From: Utricularia gibba
Taxonomy: Eukaryota > Streptophyta > Magnoliopsida > Lamiales > Lentibulariaceae
Direction of reading: 5' to 3'
Assembly (NCBI GenBank): GCA_002189035.1
Contig: NEEC01000004.1
Span: 310,001-374,000 of the forward strand
Length of the DNA: 64,000 nucleotides
The translations under genes were made by a program, and so were the position numbers. The notes beneath the pieces are model-generated. The model did not search any database and had not been told where the DNA came from. It saw only the letters and a program-made list of their open reading frames with translations. This document shows, one piece after another, positions 1 through 12,178 of the stretch (positions are counted from its first letter, which is position 1; every line of letters begins with the position of its first letter).

Positions 1-6
1 TGGAAG

Positions 7-2209
7 ATGGCGAATGAGGGGGAGGAGGTGACGCTGACGTCTTCGTTGTTGGAGAATCCCCAGTCATCGAATTTGATTGTGGGATTTTCCGAGCGGCAGG
101 TTTTTCTGGCGAGTGTGTGGACTGAAACGCGGAAGCTATGGAGAATCGTCGGTCCGGCCATCTTCAGCCGGCTCTCCACATATACGATGTTCCTCTTAAC
201 CCAGGCCTTCGCCGGCCACTTCGGCGACGTCGAGCTGGCCGCTATGTCCATCGCTACTACCGTCATTGCGGGCTTCGATTTCGGCCTCATGGTACCCCTA
301 CAGAAGGGATTTTTGTTGATTTTACGATCGGCGGTCTTTGAGATTTTCTTGTTTTTCAGATTGGGATGGCGAGTGCTCTGGAAACTCTTTGTGGGCAAGC
401 TTTTGGGGCGAAGAAGTATTATATGCTGGGTATTTATCTTCAGCGTTCGTGGATAGTCCTTTCACTCTGCGCTGTTCTGATTCTGCCGATGTTCATCTTC
501 GCGACTCCGGTTCTCAAGTTTCTTGGGCAGCCGGATGACGTGGCGGAGCTGACCGGAGTTTTAGCACTATGTTTCATTCCCTTGCATTTCAGCCTTGCTC
601 TGCAGTTACCGCTTCAGAGATTTTTGCAGAGCCAGCTGAAAAACAGCGCAATTGCTTGGGTTAGCTTCGTAGCCTTGGTCATTCACCTTTTTGCAAACTG
701 GTTGTTTATCGTTCATCTCCGGTTGGGAATCGTCGCAACGGCGCTGATCTTGAGTTTAAACTGGTGGGTGCTTGTGTTCGGCCTTTCGGCTTACACCCTT
801 TGCGGCGGATGCCCCCTTACGTGGACGGGCTTTTCCTCGGAGGCCTTCTCCGATCTATGGGGGTTCTTGAAGCTCTCTCTTTCCTCCGGCGTCATGCTAT
901 GGTAAAAATTCTGGATCCAGTTTACCGGCTGACACCTTTTTCCATCATCTTTTCTAAATTGGGGTTCGCTGCACCATCTCCATGAGTTTACTAACAAGTT
1001 GACTGTGTGTGTGTGCCTGTTTGATTTTTCCTTGTAGCTTGGAGAATTGGTACTACAGAATTCTTATCTTGATGACCGGTGGTCTAGAAAATGCTAAAAT
1101 TGCAGTGGACGCATTGTCAATCTGGTAGGCAAGCTTCTTCTTTTCTCACATACGTAACCAGATCCATTTCATAAATTCTGCAATAATTCGTTCTTCTGTG
1201 TTATTCAGCATGAACATCAACGGCTGGGAAATGATGATTCCATTCGCATTTTTCGCCGGTGTCGGGTAACATTCTGCCATTCGTTTCTTCCATATGAAGA
1301 CGAAACCGCACTGAGTATCACTGAAACAAGGCACAGGGATGGTTTACAATTGTTTGTCCTATTCTCAGGGTGAGGGTGGCTAACGAGCTGGGCGCCGGTA
1401 ACGGAAAAGGTGCGAAATTCGCGACGGCGGTGGCGGTGGCGCAGTCAATACTAATCGGTCTGGTCTTCTGGTTGCTGATAATATTTTTCCACGGAGAACT
1501 GGGGATGATATTCACCTCCAGCCAGCCCGTTCTCGACGCCGTCAAAAAACTCTCTCTTCTACTAGCTTTCACCGTCCTCCTCAACAGCGTTCAGCCCATT
1601 CTTTCCGGTAACCATCTATATACCCCTTTTTTTTAACAAAAAAAAAAAAAAAAAAAAAAAAGCGGAAGAAGGGACAGCATTCGGACGACAGTGTCTGCTC
1701 CAGACGAGACGTTTAAAAAAATGGGGTTGTTTGGATGAATGCATATGATGATGCGGTGCAGGGGTGGCGGTTGGGTCCGGATGGCAGGCGCACGTGGCGT
1801 ATATCAACCTTGGCTGCTACTACTTGATTGGGCTGCCCCTCGGCTTCCTCATGGGCTGGGTTTTCCATCAGGGCGTCATGGTATGATGATGATGATGATG
1901 CTATATTACATTGATCTCGAACACAATTAACAAATGATAACTACCTGATTAGGGGATCTGGGCGGGAATGATCTTCGGAGGAACCGCCGTGCAGACCGCG
2001 ATTCTCGTCATCATTACAGCGCGGTGTAACTGGGACGAGGAGGTAATCAGTTCAATTCAATTACGCCTTAATGACGATAAATGGTTTAGAAGTTGGAAAT
2101 AGAAACGTGCATAAAACAAACCCGTCTCTGATTTCGGCGCCGTGGCGTGCAGGCTGCCAAGGCGGTCAAGCATGTGGACAGATGGTCCAAGTCGTTGGGG
2201 AAGGCGTGA
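7..2209 (+). CDS. MATE-family efflux transporter (DETOXIFICATION type)
   Basis: Eight exons: 7-291, 360-901, 1038-1124, 1209-1265, 1369-1607, 1762-1880, 1953-2042 and 2153-2209. They sum to 1476 nt and encode 491 residues, the usual length for plant MATE proteins. MATE proteins are multi-pass antiporters that export secondary metabolites or xenobiotics, or load them into the vacuole, using an H+ or Na+ gradient. Visible family signatures are [20 protein letters not shown] at the start of exon 2, [14 protein letters not shown] in exon 3, [16 protein letters not shown] in exon 4, and [10 protein letters not shown] at the start of exon 5. Hydrophobic helices run throughout and a short basic tail ends in [13 protein letters not shown]. 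All introns are short GT-AG; intron 5 contains a long poly-A tract. The start at 7 is the only upstream Met and gives a normal cytosolic N-terminus, but the promoter lies outside the window. The sequence resembles the DTX27/29 branch from memory; the substrate is unknown. Confidence 0.93.
1637..1662 (+). repeat. poly-A tract in MATE intron 5
   Basis: An uninterrupted run of about 25 A lies inside intron 5 of the MATE gene, preceded by a T run. Its length is likely to be unreliable in any assembly. It does not touch the splice sites. Confidence 0.85.
1878..1900 (+). repeat. ATG/TGA trinucleotide microsatellite at a splice donor
   Basis: A short (ATG)n run begins at the last codon of MATE exon 6 and continues into the intron straight after the GT donor. 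Repeat-length changes here would alter the first intron bases rather than the protein. Confidence 0.7.
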
Positions 2210-5200
2210 GAGCGATTAGCAGATGGAAGCTATCGAACTGGGAATCTGAATCACCAAACGCTACCCAGTTACCACTCCATGAAGGAAAGGAACACACGTG
2301 TGTTTTGTGGACACAGAATACTACTACTGTTAATGCTCCTTCGCGAATCCTCGGGGATCATCTTCCTGAAAACTGTGGATTGATCCCCTGAAATGACATT
2401 TTTCATTGAATAAGCCATTTTTGTCGTCCACTGGGTGGTGAAGAAAACAATGCACCCCACATGATGGACATATAATAAAAGGGTTTCGTAAATCCTGGCC
2501 CTTCCTTTTTGCGTTTTTGTTTCTCCTTTCAATCACGTGGTTTGACTCGTTGATCGACAACGAAGGCGATGGGCTAACCGCTAGACCAGAAACGTTCCAA
2601 TCGGCAGAAACAGATGATGAAATCCTCCCGTGTTGCTTTTCATCCTCACACACTTGACAGCGCAGTTATTCCGGCGCATCAAGTGGTGGCTCATCCAGAA
2701 GAAGCGTAGATGGATGGATGAACACGGACTCATCCTTGAGCTCGACAACCCCAACCCTGATGCATGGAGGGAAGAATGAAGCAAACCAGGCATACCAGTG
2801 ACTGATTCATTCAACATAAAAAGATTAGAATCCACTGCCAAAATGGGATGCACAAACCCCAAAATCAAACTCATCATTATCATTTTCACTGTTTGAATTC
2901 AATGGAGATCAGAGATTTGGAGGAGAATTGGAGCAAACTCATCATTTCTTATGCTTGACCTGTGGCAGAGCCACATGATGTACACATTCTATTGGCGTAG
3001 AGCACTTTGGGCCTCCAGCCCAATAAGTTGTTCCATACCATACTCAACAATTTGCCAATAAAGCCCATCAAATATTGTACTATAGAAATCAGACATAAAA
3101 AGCAGCATCCCAACTAAGAATTTTATTTCATAAAGTTTTAGATTAAATCCATTAAGCGTTGGGTAGATAATTGGAAGCATTTCACCATTATTTTATTTAA
3201 TAAAGTTTCCAATTTTATGTACTACAAAAAACGTAATGGCTACGAGGTGAGTATTAAATGTTTATTTAGAATAGTTTATGTTATAAAAAAAAATCCAGAA
3301 ATATTTTAAATTTTTAAAAATCATTTCCCGAAAAAGTAATTTTCAATAATTTACTATCATGGCTTCGGGAGTCCATCTTTGACTTGTATTGACGAGGCGC
3401 GGGCCCCATGACGTTCCGTAATTAAGAGTTTAGGGCCCATTTATACAATTTTTTTTAAAAAAAAAGAGGTAGCATGAGATGACAAAAAGGGGGTGAGGTT
3501 AGGTTGTGACTTTGCAACATCACATCCATAAAAAAAAAATATAATCAATTCGTCCAATAAATGCATTTTCATTTACGCAAGAATAAAATACTTCAGAATT
3601 TCCACGTGGCGTTCTTGATTGAATTGAGCCCTGTTGCTACACATTTTCATATAAAACCAATGTTTTTAAATTTGGGTCCAAATTTCACATTTTTTTTTCC
3701 GAAATTAGAAGATGGTCTACCATAAATCGAAACTCGGATCCGTACGAATCCCACAAAATGGTTATTAAATAAAGACAATAAAGTAAACAAGAGGAAGGAC
3801 AAGTTTTTCATCGTTTTTGTTGTGCTGTTGGTGGAGGTTGATCTTAGAATTCGAAACCCTCCTTGCCTTTTAATCATCAGCAATTCACATTCCTAAATGT
3901 GGAGTTAGTCTATTTGTACATCTTTTAGATGGGGTTTGTGAGTTAACTAAAATATATTTATTTGAATTTATTTTTATTAAATACAATATAGTTTACTAAT
4001 TGTGTGTATAAAATTATAACCACACATGGGTTTCCCTGCATTAAAAATCGCCCATGGGAATGGTAATAACCAAATACTGCAAATCTACATAAATGTGTTT
4101 AAGAAAACATTTTTCCGGCGTTTTATATTATTCAAAAATAAAAATGATAATAAATAAAACTGGGTCACGGCGACTGCGGTGTGACGGGATCTTTTTCTTT
4201 TTTTTTTCTTTGCAAATGGGGAAAAAAAAAAGAGCAGGAAGAAGAGATGCGGGTGCCGGTCCTAGTAGTAATGGTCATGGCGCAAGGACAAGTACCCGTT
4301 GTGTTCAAAATGGGGACGTCGGGTTTGTTTGCATTTAAGAGCGAAAGCGAAGGATGGCATGCTTGTCTGGTGCATTGGCGCCTTTGTAACTGTCGGGAAA
4401 TTTCCCAGTAAACGTCGAGATGTGTGTGCTTATTTGCGCTGGTCCTCCTTTGGACCACTTGTCTATCCAGCTCCGGTCCGGACAAGCAACAAAGCTACAT
4501 GAGAAAGTTGGCGAGTCATCGACATTTTGATCTCGACGTCCCCAGGGAGGCCCATGCCTTGTTCAAATTGCATCGCGAAAACGATATCCCTGTAATCACA
4601 CTCTTTTAAGCTCCGGGGTTAGATATTGACAGTCAGTTCCCTGTGCTATTTGGGCTGCCAATCATCATACTCATACGCCTGCCTGCTCGCTCGCTTGCTA
4701 GCTCCATCTCCTGCTGCTGCTGCTGCAGCTGCAGCTGTTTTGTTTGGATGGAACTTCACAGTCCACAGTACACAGGATGTTTATTAATTTGAAAAAGGGA
4801 AACAGAATCGTTTGTTTTTGTACCTGAGTTCTTCCCTGATAACAGGGAGAAAACACTGAGTTTCGTTTTGGGGTACTGCGGGAGCTTGCTGGAAGATAAC
4901 TCTGAGTTCCACGCTAAGGGACTGCCTGCACCAGCCACAGAGTAGCAGAGCCGATGGATGGGTGGATGGATGGATGATTCCCTGACGCCACTGAAATCTG
5001 GAGGGGGCAGAGGACCGGCGCGTAGACCGACGCGCGCCGGATCACAGCATGATCGTGCGCTGCATCTGCAAGCGATGATGACGGATCCAAGACAGGGACA
5101 TGGCAATCGCATGTGGGATGAATTTAGGATCATTTCATTTGAGCATCCACGGAGATAACCTAACCCTGGTTACAATCTAACCGCACAAATGCATCCAACC

Positions 5201-5728
5201 CTGGTTGGGTGGTTTATTAAAATACAAGCATTTTTTTATATCGTGGGACAGTTCACTGATATTCTTCTTCTCACATCTCCACTCCACGGCTTCTTCTCCA
5301 TCTCGTCTAAACTTGCTCTCTCAGACCGCTGTTGATGTCAAGGAAGAAAGTGTAAGAAATGGAGGAGTTTTCATTTCCTTGATGCTTTGGTTGGTGTTGT
5401 GTTGGGATTCAACTGGAATTGGGTGTCCCCGAGTTTTGATCTTTCCTTTTTCCCCTGCTCTCCACTTTCTTGAAGCTAATTTTTTTATATTCCTTTAAAT
5501 GTGTGTTCTTTAGAGATGATAGAAAAAGGAGAAGAATGGAGTACCCAAGAAAGAGAAAAAGCTGTGAAACGATTCCTAGGTAACTGTGCCCCTTGGGATT
5601 GTCTATTGCTGGACGTTGCTGCTGTGCTGCATCTTCCCTGTAAAGGGATTGGTTCCTAGAAAAAAAAATACCCTCAGCTTGGCTTTGCGGTTTCTTTGAG
5701 GAGACCTGTAAAAAGGGTGCGATAACTC
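2210..5728. other. Intergenic: MATE 3' UTR, AT-rich spacer, HD-Zip promoter and leader
   Basis: No gene is supported here. The first ~270 bp probably form the MATE 3' UTR, with AATAAA-like hexamers near 2471. A CTG/CAG-rich stretch lies at about 4709-4736. The last ~450 bp contain a CT-rich stretch from about 5260 that looks like the transcribed leader of the HD-Zip gene. Open frames around 4093-4609 and 4756-5133 are short, low in complexity and match no family I know. Confidence 0.6.
5516..5659 (+). promoter_or_regulatory. 47-codon upstream ORF in the HD-Zip leader
   Basis: An ATG at 5516 opens a 47-codon frame that ends at TAG 5657-5659, 70 bp before the HD-Zip start codon. If the leader is unspliced here, this would be a sizeable uORF. 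A donor-like CTAG|GTAACT at about 5580 means part of it could instead be removed by a 5' UTR intron. The peptide matches nothing I recognise. Confidence 0.4.
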
Positions 5729-6801
5729 ATGAAAGGACTTGCCGATCCTGATCTTTTTGCTGGTTCAGGTGTGTGAATTCAAAACTTTATTCCATTCTGC
5801 ACCTTCCAAATCATGATCTCTATTTTCAGCTTCTGTTGCATACACCAGCCTTACTTCTGGTTTACATTTGGAGTAGTGTGTCCTAGAGCAAATTCCCATC
5901 TTCTTATTCTCTGTAGATGGGCAAAACCAAGCAAATAAGGCCGTCCACATGAGGGATTTTCATGCCATGTTGGATGAAGAAGCAGAAGAATCATGCCAAG
6001 TTATGGAGAAGAAGAGGAGATTAAACTTTGATCAAGTCAAGGCATTGGAGAAGAACTTTGAGGTTGATAACAAGCTTGAGCCTGAGAGGAAGTTGAAATT
6101 GGCTCAAGAACTTGGGCTGCAGCCCAGACAAGTAGCTGTCTGGTTCCAAAACCGCCGCGCCCGCTGGAAAACCAAGCAATTAGAAAGAGACTACGGCGTC
6201 CTCAAAGCTGAGTATGATGCTCTGAAGCACAGCTTGGAGAAACTCCACCATGAAAACGAAACTTTTCTGAAAGAGGTAATCGTGTTATGTATGAACACAC
6301 ACTTCAATGACTACTGATGAAAATTGGCTTCTGGGGTGTGTTTAGATTGAAGATCTGAAATCTCAACTGAAGGAAGACAGAGAAAATGGTGATGATCTGA
6401 AGAAGCAGACGCTGGTCACTCACCCTGGTGCTGAGATGAATGTAGAAATCGCTCTTACTTCCCAAGAGTCGCCAGCGGAAATGAAGATTGAGATCAGGAA
6501 GGAGATATTGGGAGGAAATTCCGACAGTGATTCCAGTGCAATCGTGAACGAGGACAACAGCAGTAGCCCCACGGCGGCGATTTCTTCCTCCAACGCGCAT
6601 CAGGTTCCGGGATCTGCTCCTCAGATCAACCCAAGTTTCGAAATTTATGACGGAGAAACCATCTTCGCAGAGGCCCACAAAGCTTATTGCCACCCACATT
6701 TCGTCAAGATCGAAGAACCCAACTTTTTGTGCGAAGACTCATGTAGCAGTTTCTTTGCAGAGGATCCAGCCCCCAGCCTTCACTGGTACGAGTGGAACTG
6801 A
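5729..6801 (+). CDS. HD-Zip class I transcription factor (ATHB5/6/16-like)
   Basis: Three exons: 5729-5768, 5917-6275 and 6346-6801. They sum to 855 nt and encode 284 residues. The homeodomain covers about residues 44-103, with recognition helix [11 protein letters not shown]. It is followed directly by a leucine zipper of four to five heptads (about 104-145), the HD-Zip I arrangement with no START domain. The 13-codon first exon reads [13 protein letters not shown], matching the MKRL-type N-terminus of the ATHB6 group, and the [13 protein letters not shown] stretch matches the acidic patch before the homeodomain in that group. The C-terminus ends PSLHWYEWN, the aromatic tail typical of the clade. 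Class I members bind pseudopalindromic CAATNATTG sites as dimers and usually act in ABA, drought or light responses; that role is inferred. The start is chosen by splice phase and family similarity, not by the first ATG of the leader. Confidence 0.92.
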
Positions 6802-6959
6802 GAACGGGGAGAGAACTGATGACGCGTTGACTTCTTGTATGAATGGAAGGCAAAATGGGCATCCCACATCGAATTTAAACTTGTGTATTTCATTAAGCTG
6901 CCCCTCAAACCTGACAATTAAAAGGGGTTCCAGAATGCAACAGAATGGAACGTCGATTC

Positions 6960-8857
6960 TCACTTTACGATGCATATCTTGATAACAGAAGCACCACCAA
7001 TACGATGAAGAGCAACCACAGCATCACCTGGCACGCAGAGCCCCTTTGAAGTTGCCAGCTTCAGTGCACGTTCAAGAATGGCTTCAGTTGATTCTGCATC
7101 CGTCGCCCTGGCGGAGCCCTCGGCAAGAACTGGAATCAGGCCCCTGTAGACAAGGCTCTGCAATGCAGGAGTTTCATCACTGACTGACCAGTCAAAGGAG
7201 TCGGTGCTCAGAACAGGGACGACGACGGACAGGACTGGAACCGCAGGGCGGTACTTGGCCACCAGCTTGGCCGTCGTCCCACCGCGTGTCATTACCACGA
7301 TGAGCTTCGCTCTGGCTTTGTATGCAGTCCGCACTGCAGAGGAAGCCAGAGATTCCAAGGGGCTCATGGGCAGTGGGGTTGACTGGATCATGGATTTGAA
7401 GATGGATGCATAGTCGAGGGAAGACTCTGCCTCAACGCAGATCCGGGCCATAATCTTGACGGCAAGCTCTGGATAGGCTCCGGCAGCACTCTCCCCGCTG
7501 AGCATCACACAGTCGGTGCCATCCAGGACGGCGTTCGCCACATCGGTTGCCTCAGCACGCGTGGGACGGGGCGACTTGATCATGGATTCCAGCATCTGTG
7601 TGGCTGTTACCACAGGCTTACCTGCAAGGTTGCACTTGTATATCATCATTTTCTGGGCGAGAAAGATCTTTTCAACTGGAATTTCCATTCCCAGATCACC
7701 ACGAGCAACCATAAACGAGTCCGTCTCATGCAGAATATCATCAAAGTTTACAATCCCCTCCTGATTCTCAACCTGGAAAAACGACATCAATCTGAAGTTT
7801 GATGTATCATACAGAAAAGGAACGCAGTGTTAATTCAAGCAAACCTTTGACATCAGCTGTATACGCTTGGCATGAGGTCCAAGAACTTTCCTCACATTCA
7901 CCAGATCAGATCCTTTGCGTACAAACGAGAGAGCAATCATATCGATGTTATTCGGCACACCCCATCCAAGGATGTCTTCTTCATCTTTCTCCGTAAGTGT
8001 GGGAAGATCAACAACAATGCCTGGTAAATTGACATTCTTCCGCTCACCTAGCATGGCGGTGTTCTGGCAGCGGCATCTCACTGTCCCTGAAGCAGGGTCG
8101 CATGACAAAACATACAGTGTAATGGTACCGTCAGAGCAAAGAATTGTGTTTCCAGGTTTCAAGTCCACAGGTAATTTCTTGTAGCTCATAGAGATCATGC
8201 TCGTGTCTCCTTTGATGCTGTAATCGGTTGTTATAGTAATTTCTTGTCCTTCCTTCAGCTGAATAGGCTTCCCATCCTTTAGGAAACCAGTCCGAATCTC
8301 TGGACCCTGGTCAAGAATACAAAAGAACTAAGAAAGAATGCAAAGACTGAATATCATCAAATTTGAAGCATCACTTCCTATCCACTCAGCTCACAACCAT
8401 TCCATGAAATATGATGCTCGAGTATCAACATCACAGTACACAGGCTGTCAGCCATAGAAGATTATGGCTATAACATCAAACTAAAGTCTTTACCCTAGAA
8501 TGGGCATCAGCTGAAACATTACGTAAACATAGACTAGCTGCCAAGTAGGAAAAGCCATGATTCAAGTTGTTCAGGGAATAGACAGTAAGAATAAACCTTA
8601 GTATCAAGCATGACAGCACAGAGAATCTGGGTATTATGCATTGCGATTCTGAGATTGTTTAGAGTTTCCTGATGGTACTCATGGGTACCATGGGAGAAGT
8701 TGAATCGAGCGACATTCATCCCAGCACGAAGGAGATTCTCCAACATCGGCGCTGTCCTTGAAGCGGGCCCCAAAGTGCACACAATCTTCGTCTTCGGGAT
8801 CCGCATATCCGGCACCTGCTGCCCCTTGAGGATTTCCTCAATGTCTATATTCGCCAT
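6960..8857 (-). CDS. Pyruvate kinase, cytosolic isozyme
   Basis: Three coding exons on the minus strand: 8857-8597, 8306-7845 and 7772-6960. They encode 511 residues, the standard length for plant cytosolic pyruvate kinase. The enzyme transfers phosphate from phosphoenolpyruvate to ADP in the last step of glycolysis, as a tetramer needing K+ and Mg2+. Visible signatures are KTKIVCTLGPASR near the N-terminus, NFSHGTHEYH, DTKGPEIRTG across the exon 1/2 junction, and the active-site stretch MVARGDLGMEIPVEK. Further on are the substrate-loop region SPRPTRAEATDVANAVLDG, MLSGESAAG and a complete C-terminal domain ending VIKICIVK. There is no transit peptide, which fits a cytosolic form. A TTTGCAG acceptor 10 nt upstream of the ATG suggests a 5' UTR intron with a leader exon around 9100-9200. 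It converges on the HD-Zip gene with only 158 bp between stop codons. Confidence 0.95.
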
Positions 8858-9751
8858 CCTAGTTCACTGCAAACGCAAAAGGATACAAACCCATCTAAGC
8901 ATATGAAGTTTAAAAAAAACACATCTTGCAGCGACCCAGTTAGACCCAATTACAACCCAAAGCGATGTGCAAAGGCCCCAAATCGATTAACATCCCGAGT
9001 GCTGGGAAAAAGAACAGTAAAACTTGAAGAAGAAGAAGAAAAAAGGAAAAGCAGAAGACATACAGAAAATCTATGGTCACAACAGGAAGGCCTAACCTCG
9101 TCTCCTAAGGGGAGCAACTGGATCCGATCTTGACCTCCTCCTCTTCTTACAGCAGTAACACGATAGTCAATGAAAGAATACACGCTTCAAACGACACGGA
9201 ATATTCGGCTTCGTCCGTCTTTTTTCTCCAAAAAAACCCAAACAATAAAAGGTTCAAAATTTAAAAATGTTGCGTTTCCTTGGAAAAAAGAAAGTATTTT
9301 GTAACGACTCTATAATCACCTTACCCATTCCCTTTGTTTTTTTTTTTCTGGAAATTCGTCGGTCCAGTAGCATTCAATTAAACATGGAAGCTGAACAGAA
9401 GCAGAAGCAAGTGAACGGGAAACAACCAACCATGTCACAAATACGAAGCCACCAAACCAATAACTTGAGCCATTATAAAGTATAAACCACCCTAGTTCTC
9501 TTTAATGTATAGAGTGGGCACACACGATCCTTTTCTTCTTCATAGTTCTGGTAAAAAGAAAACAGTGAATGTTGAAATAGAGATCAAACAAATGGGGCTG
9601 GGGCTAAAGACTATGTAGCATCAAAGGCCACCCAAAAGGAGATGTAATGTCGAATAATCAATTCACACACAGCATTTCTTCAGTCAAATTGCAAAAACGA
9701 TAGCAGCAGTAGTAGAAGAATGAGAGGAAAGGAGTGTAGGATGCTCAAATC
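8858..9751. other. Spacer between 14-3-3 3' end and pyruvate kinase leader
   Basis: No coding gene is supported. On the minus strand the part near 8865-9200 appears to hold the pyruvate kinase 5' UTR intron and leader exon. The candidate donor is GAG|GTTAGG at about 9097, and CT-rich leader sequence lies beyond it. The remainder up to 9751 is likely 14-3-3 3' UTR and pyruvate kinase promoter. Confidence 0.5.
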
Positions 9752-11046
9752 CTAGTCATCGTCCAGCTTCGGTGCTTCTTTGATGTCCTCAGAGTTATCA
9801 TCCTAGCAAAGAAACACAAGGATGAGTGAGGATCCCAAACAAATTCTTCATCTCTTGTTGGAGAAAGAATTAATAGCCTCACAGGTGATGTGTTTGAAAA
9901 GCTATGTTTTTAAGCAGGGAAAGAGAAGGACCTGCATGTCAGAAGTCCAGAGAGTAAGGTTGTCTCTCAGAAGTTGCATAATCAGTGTGCTATCCTTGTA
10001 TGACTCCTCTCCAAGGGTATCCAACTCCGATATTGCATCATCGAAAGCCTTGAGAATTTAGAAGCAAAACTTACAGAAATCAAACATGTACCAAGTTCGA
10101 AAAAGATGTGTACACTGTGGAGCATCATAAGCAAGGCTACCTGCTTGGCAAGGTTGCAAGCACGATCAGGGGAGTTCAAAATCTCGTAGTAAAATACAGA
10201 GAAGTTGAGTGCCAGGCCAAGGCGGATTGGATGAGTTGGAGGTAACTCACTGTTTGCAATGTCCTGCAGCCCACCCACAAGATGATTATCGGTAGTTAAC
10301 ATTTTGTTTTACTATTGAAGGATACGAAAAGTTCGCAGAGAATTGAGCAAATAATGAGGCAGCAGGAAATGTCTGCATTTCAGAAATTCAGTAACCCTAA
10401 GGATCCGTACTGACAAACAAAAATAGCCACAGAGAACTGCGTCAACTGAACAAAATTTGCTCAAAATTAACATTATCTAATGTGCGAATTTGGTGGCAAG
10501 CATTCCAGATCCGGCTTGTGGCCAGAAGAAAGCAATAACAACAGTTATCTAAAAATTGAGAATGGAAACCTGGGCAGATTTGTAGGCAGAGAGGGTGTTC
10601 TCGGCTGCATCCTTCCGTTCTGCACCGATCTTAAATTCAGCCAGATAACGATGATAATCGCCTTTCATCTTGAGGTAGAAGACCTTGGAATCACCGGTGG
10701 CCGCTGAAACGACGAGTCTCTCGTCGAGTAATTTCAAAATGCCGCTGCAAATGGAGGAGAGCTCAGATTCGATCTTAGATCTATAGCTTTTGATGGCAGA
10801 CACGTGACCTTCGTTGCCACGACTCTCCTCCTTCTGTTCGATCGACGAAATGATCCTCCAGGAAGCGCGCCTAGCGCCGATAACATTCTTGTAGGCGACA
10901 GAGAGAAGGTTACGCTCCTCGACGGTGAGTTCCTCGCCGCTGACGGAACCGACGACCTTCTCCATAAACTCCACCATTTCCTCGTAGCGCTCGGCTTGCT
11001 CGGCGAGCTTCGCCATGTACACATTCTCTTCCCGTGGAGACGCCAT
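9752..11046 (-). CDS. 14-3-3 protein (non-epsilon group)
   Basis: Four exons on the minus strand: 11046-10570, 10263-10141, 10048-9932 and 9802-9752. They encode 255 residues. 14-3-3 dimers bind phosphoserine/threonine motifs and control client activity or location, for example plasma-membrane H+-ATPase, metabolic enzymes and transcription factors. All nine helices are present. Diagnostic stretches are [20 protein letters not shown] in the amphipathic groove, [30 protein letters not shown] and [19 protein letters not shown]. The variable acidic tail is [16 protein letters not shown]. The four-exon structure is what I recall for non-epsilon plant genes, whereas epsilon members usually have more introns. 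All three introns are phase 0 GT-AG. Confidence 0.96.
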
Positions 11047-12041
11047 CTTCAGATCTGCTCAAGGATTCGAGTGGACGTTCCCTTTGCGCGGAGAGATGCG
11101 ACTCCAGAAATGGTGAAGGATGCGGTTTTTGGTCATCAAATATCACTTCTTTTTTCAAAATAAATACAATATAAATTATATCTTAATTCCTCCCCATTCC
11201 CTAGCACATGCTGCTGTTCCAGCCCTAGTTTTGAGTTTCCTTATCCCATTATACGTGTGAATAAACGAATTATTATAAATATTGATTTTTTTATTTAATA
11301 TATAAAAAAGGAAAAAAAATCTGAATTAGGATGTGTGGTTATGCCAAAGATAAATGACTTGTCCCTAGAGAAAGACCATTTTACCCCTACTCTATTCTTT
11401 TACACAAAATGTGGGCTATGATTGAGGTTGACTTTTTAGATGTCTAGTTTCGTAATTTGACCAAGGAGACTAATTAATATATAGGTAGGATAGGATTAGG
11501 AGTATATTTGCCTTTCTTGATATATTAATTTAATATTAAAAATGACTATAATTTATATTGTTTTATAAATGAAAATAAAATTTGATGATTTAATGGAGAA
11601 AATAACAGCCGGAAAGGTACTGAGCATAAAGCAGTACGTATTATTCGTTAATTAGTACTGAGAGGCATTAAATGGGAAAAATAATATTAATAAAAAAAGA
11701 AGCGCGTTACATTATGAATCTCCGTTCCAGGTGGTCCATTTGGCCCAAAGGAATTATTGGGTCAATAGCCCAAAGAATCTACTGCCAGGCCCACAAATAA
11801 TTCAACCGTTTCTATTTTTATATGATTTTCAGACGGTCAGCATGACTGCCGTGGCAGTGTTTGGGACGCTTGTCGTGTTGTACCTTGTGGGCCCTCCATT
11901 CACCGAAAGGCACAATCATTTTAGCCCTTAGGCATCTCATCAGAATTTAATACAAACTATTTTGTGCTTTTTTTAATTTTATCAAATTAATACAATGCCA
12001 TTTTTTTAGTGGTATGGTGAGTTTTTAATTTTGTTACTCTT

Positions 12042-12072
<31 letters not shown>

Positions 12073-12170
12073 AATATATTAAATGGGGTTATATAATGGG
12101 GGGTGGCTCATCATTTTACCTGCGGAGTTCCGAGCTGGTCTCTGAAATAAATGGATAGAGACGGTGATGA
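11047..12170. other. Divergent intergenic region between 14-3-3 and the EPF-like gene
   Basis: This region serves as promoter for both genes, which point away from each other. It is AT-rich with no supportable ORF. The right-hand end carries a TTA microsatellite, two TATA-like boxes and two short upstream ORFs, listed separately. Confidence 0.6.
12042..12070 (+). repeat. (TTA)n microsatellite next to TATA-like boxes
   Basis: About nine TTA/ATT units run directly into TATATAAA at 12067-12074; a second TATA-like TTATATAATG lies at 12089-12098. Either box would place a start site a few tens of bases before the EPF-like ORF. Repeat-length polymorphism would shift the promoter geometry. Confidence 0.65.
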
Positions 12171-12178
12171 ATGAATGA
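12151..12178 (+). promoter_or_regulatory. Two overlapping minimal uORFs at the EPF-like start
   Basis: uORF 1 (12151-12174) is seven codons, and its TGA shares two bases with the ATG at 12171, giving an ATGA overlap. uORF 2 (12167-12178) is three codons. Both are in other frames than the peptide. If the transcript begins upstream of 12151 they should reduce or regulate initiation at 12171, or favour the later Met codons at 12180 and 12216. Confidence 0.55.

Noticed and set aside
4165-4609. Overlapping short frames near a poly-A/poly-T region
   Set aside because: Low-complexity translation on both strands and no domain.
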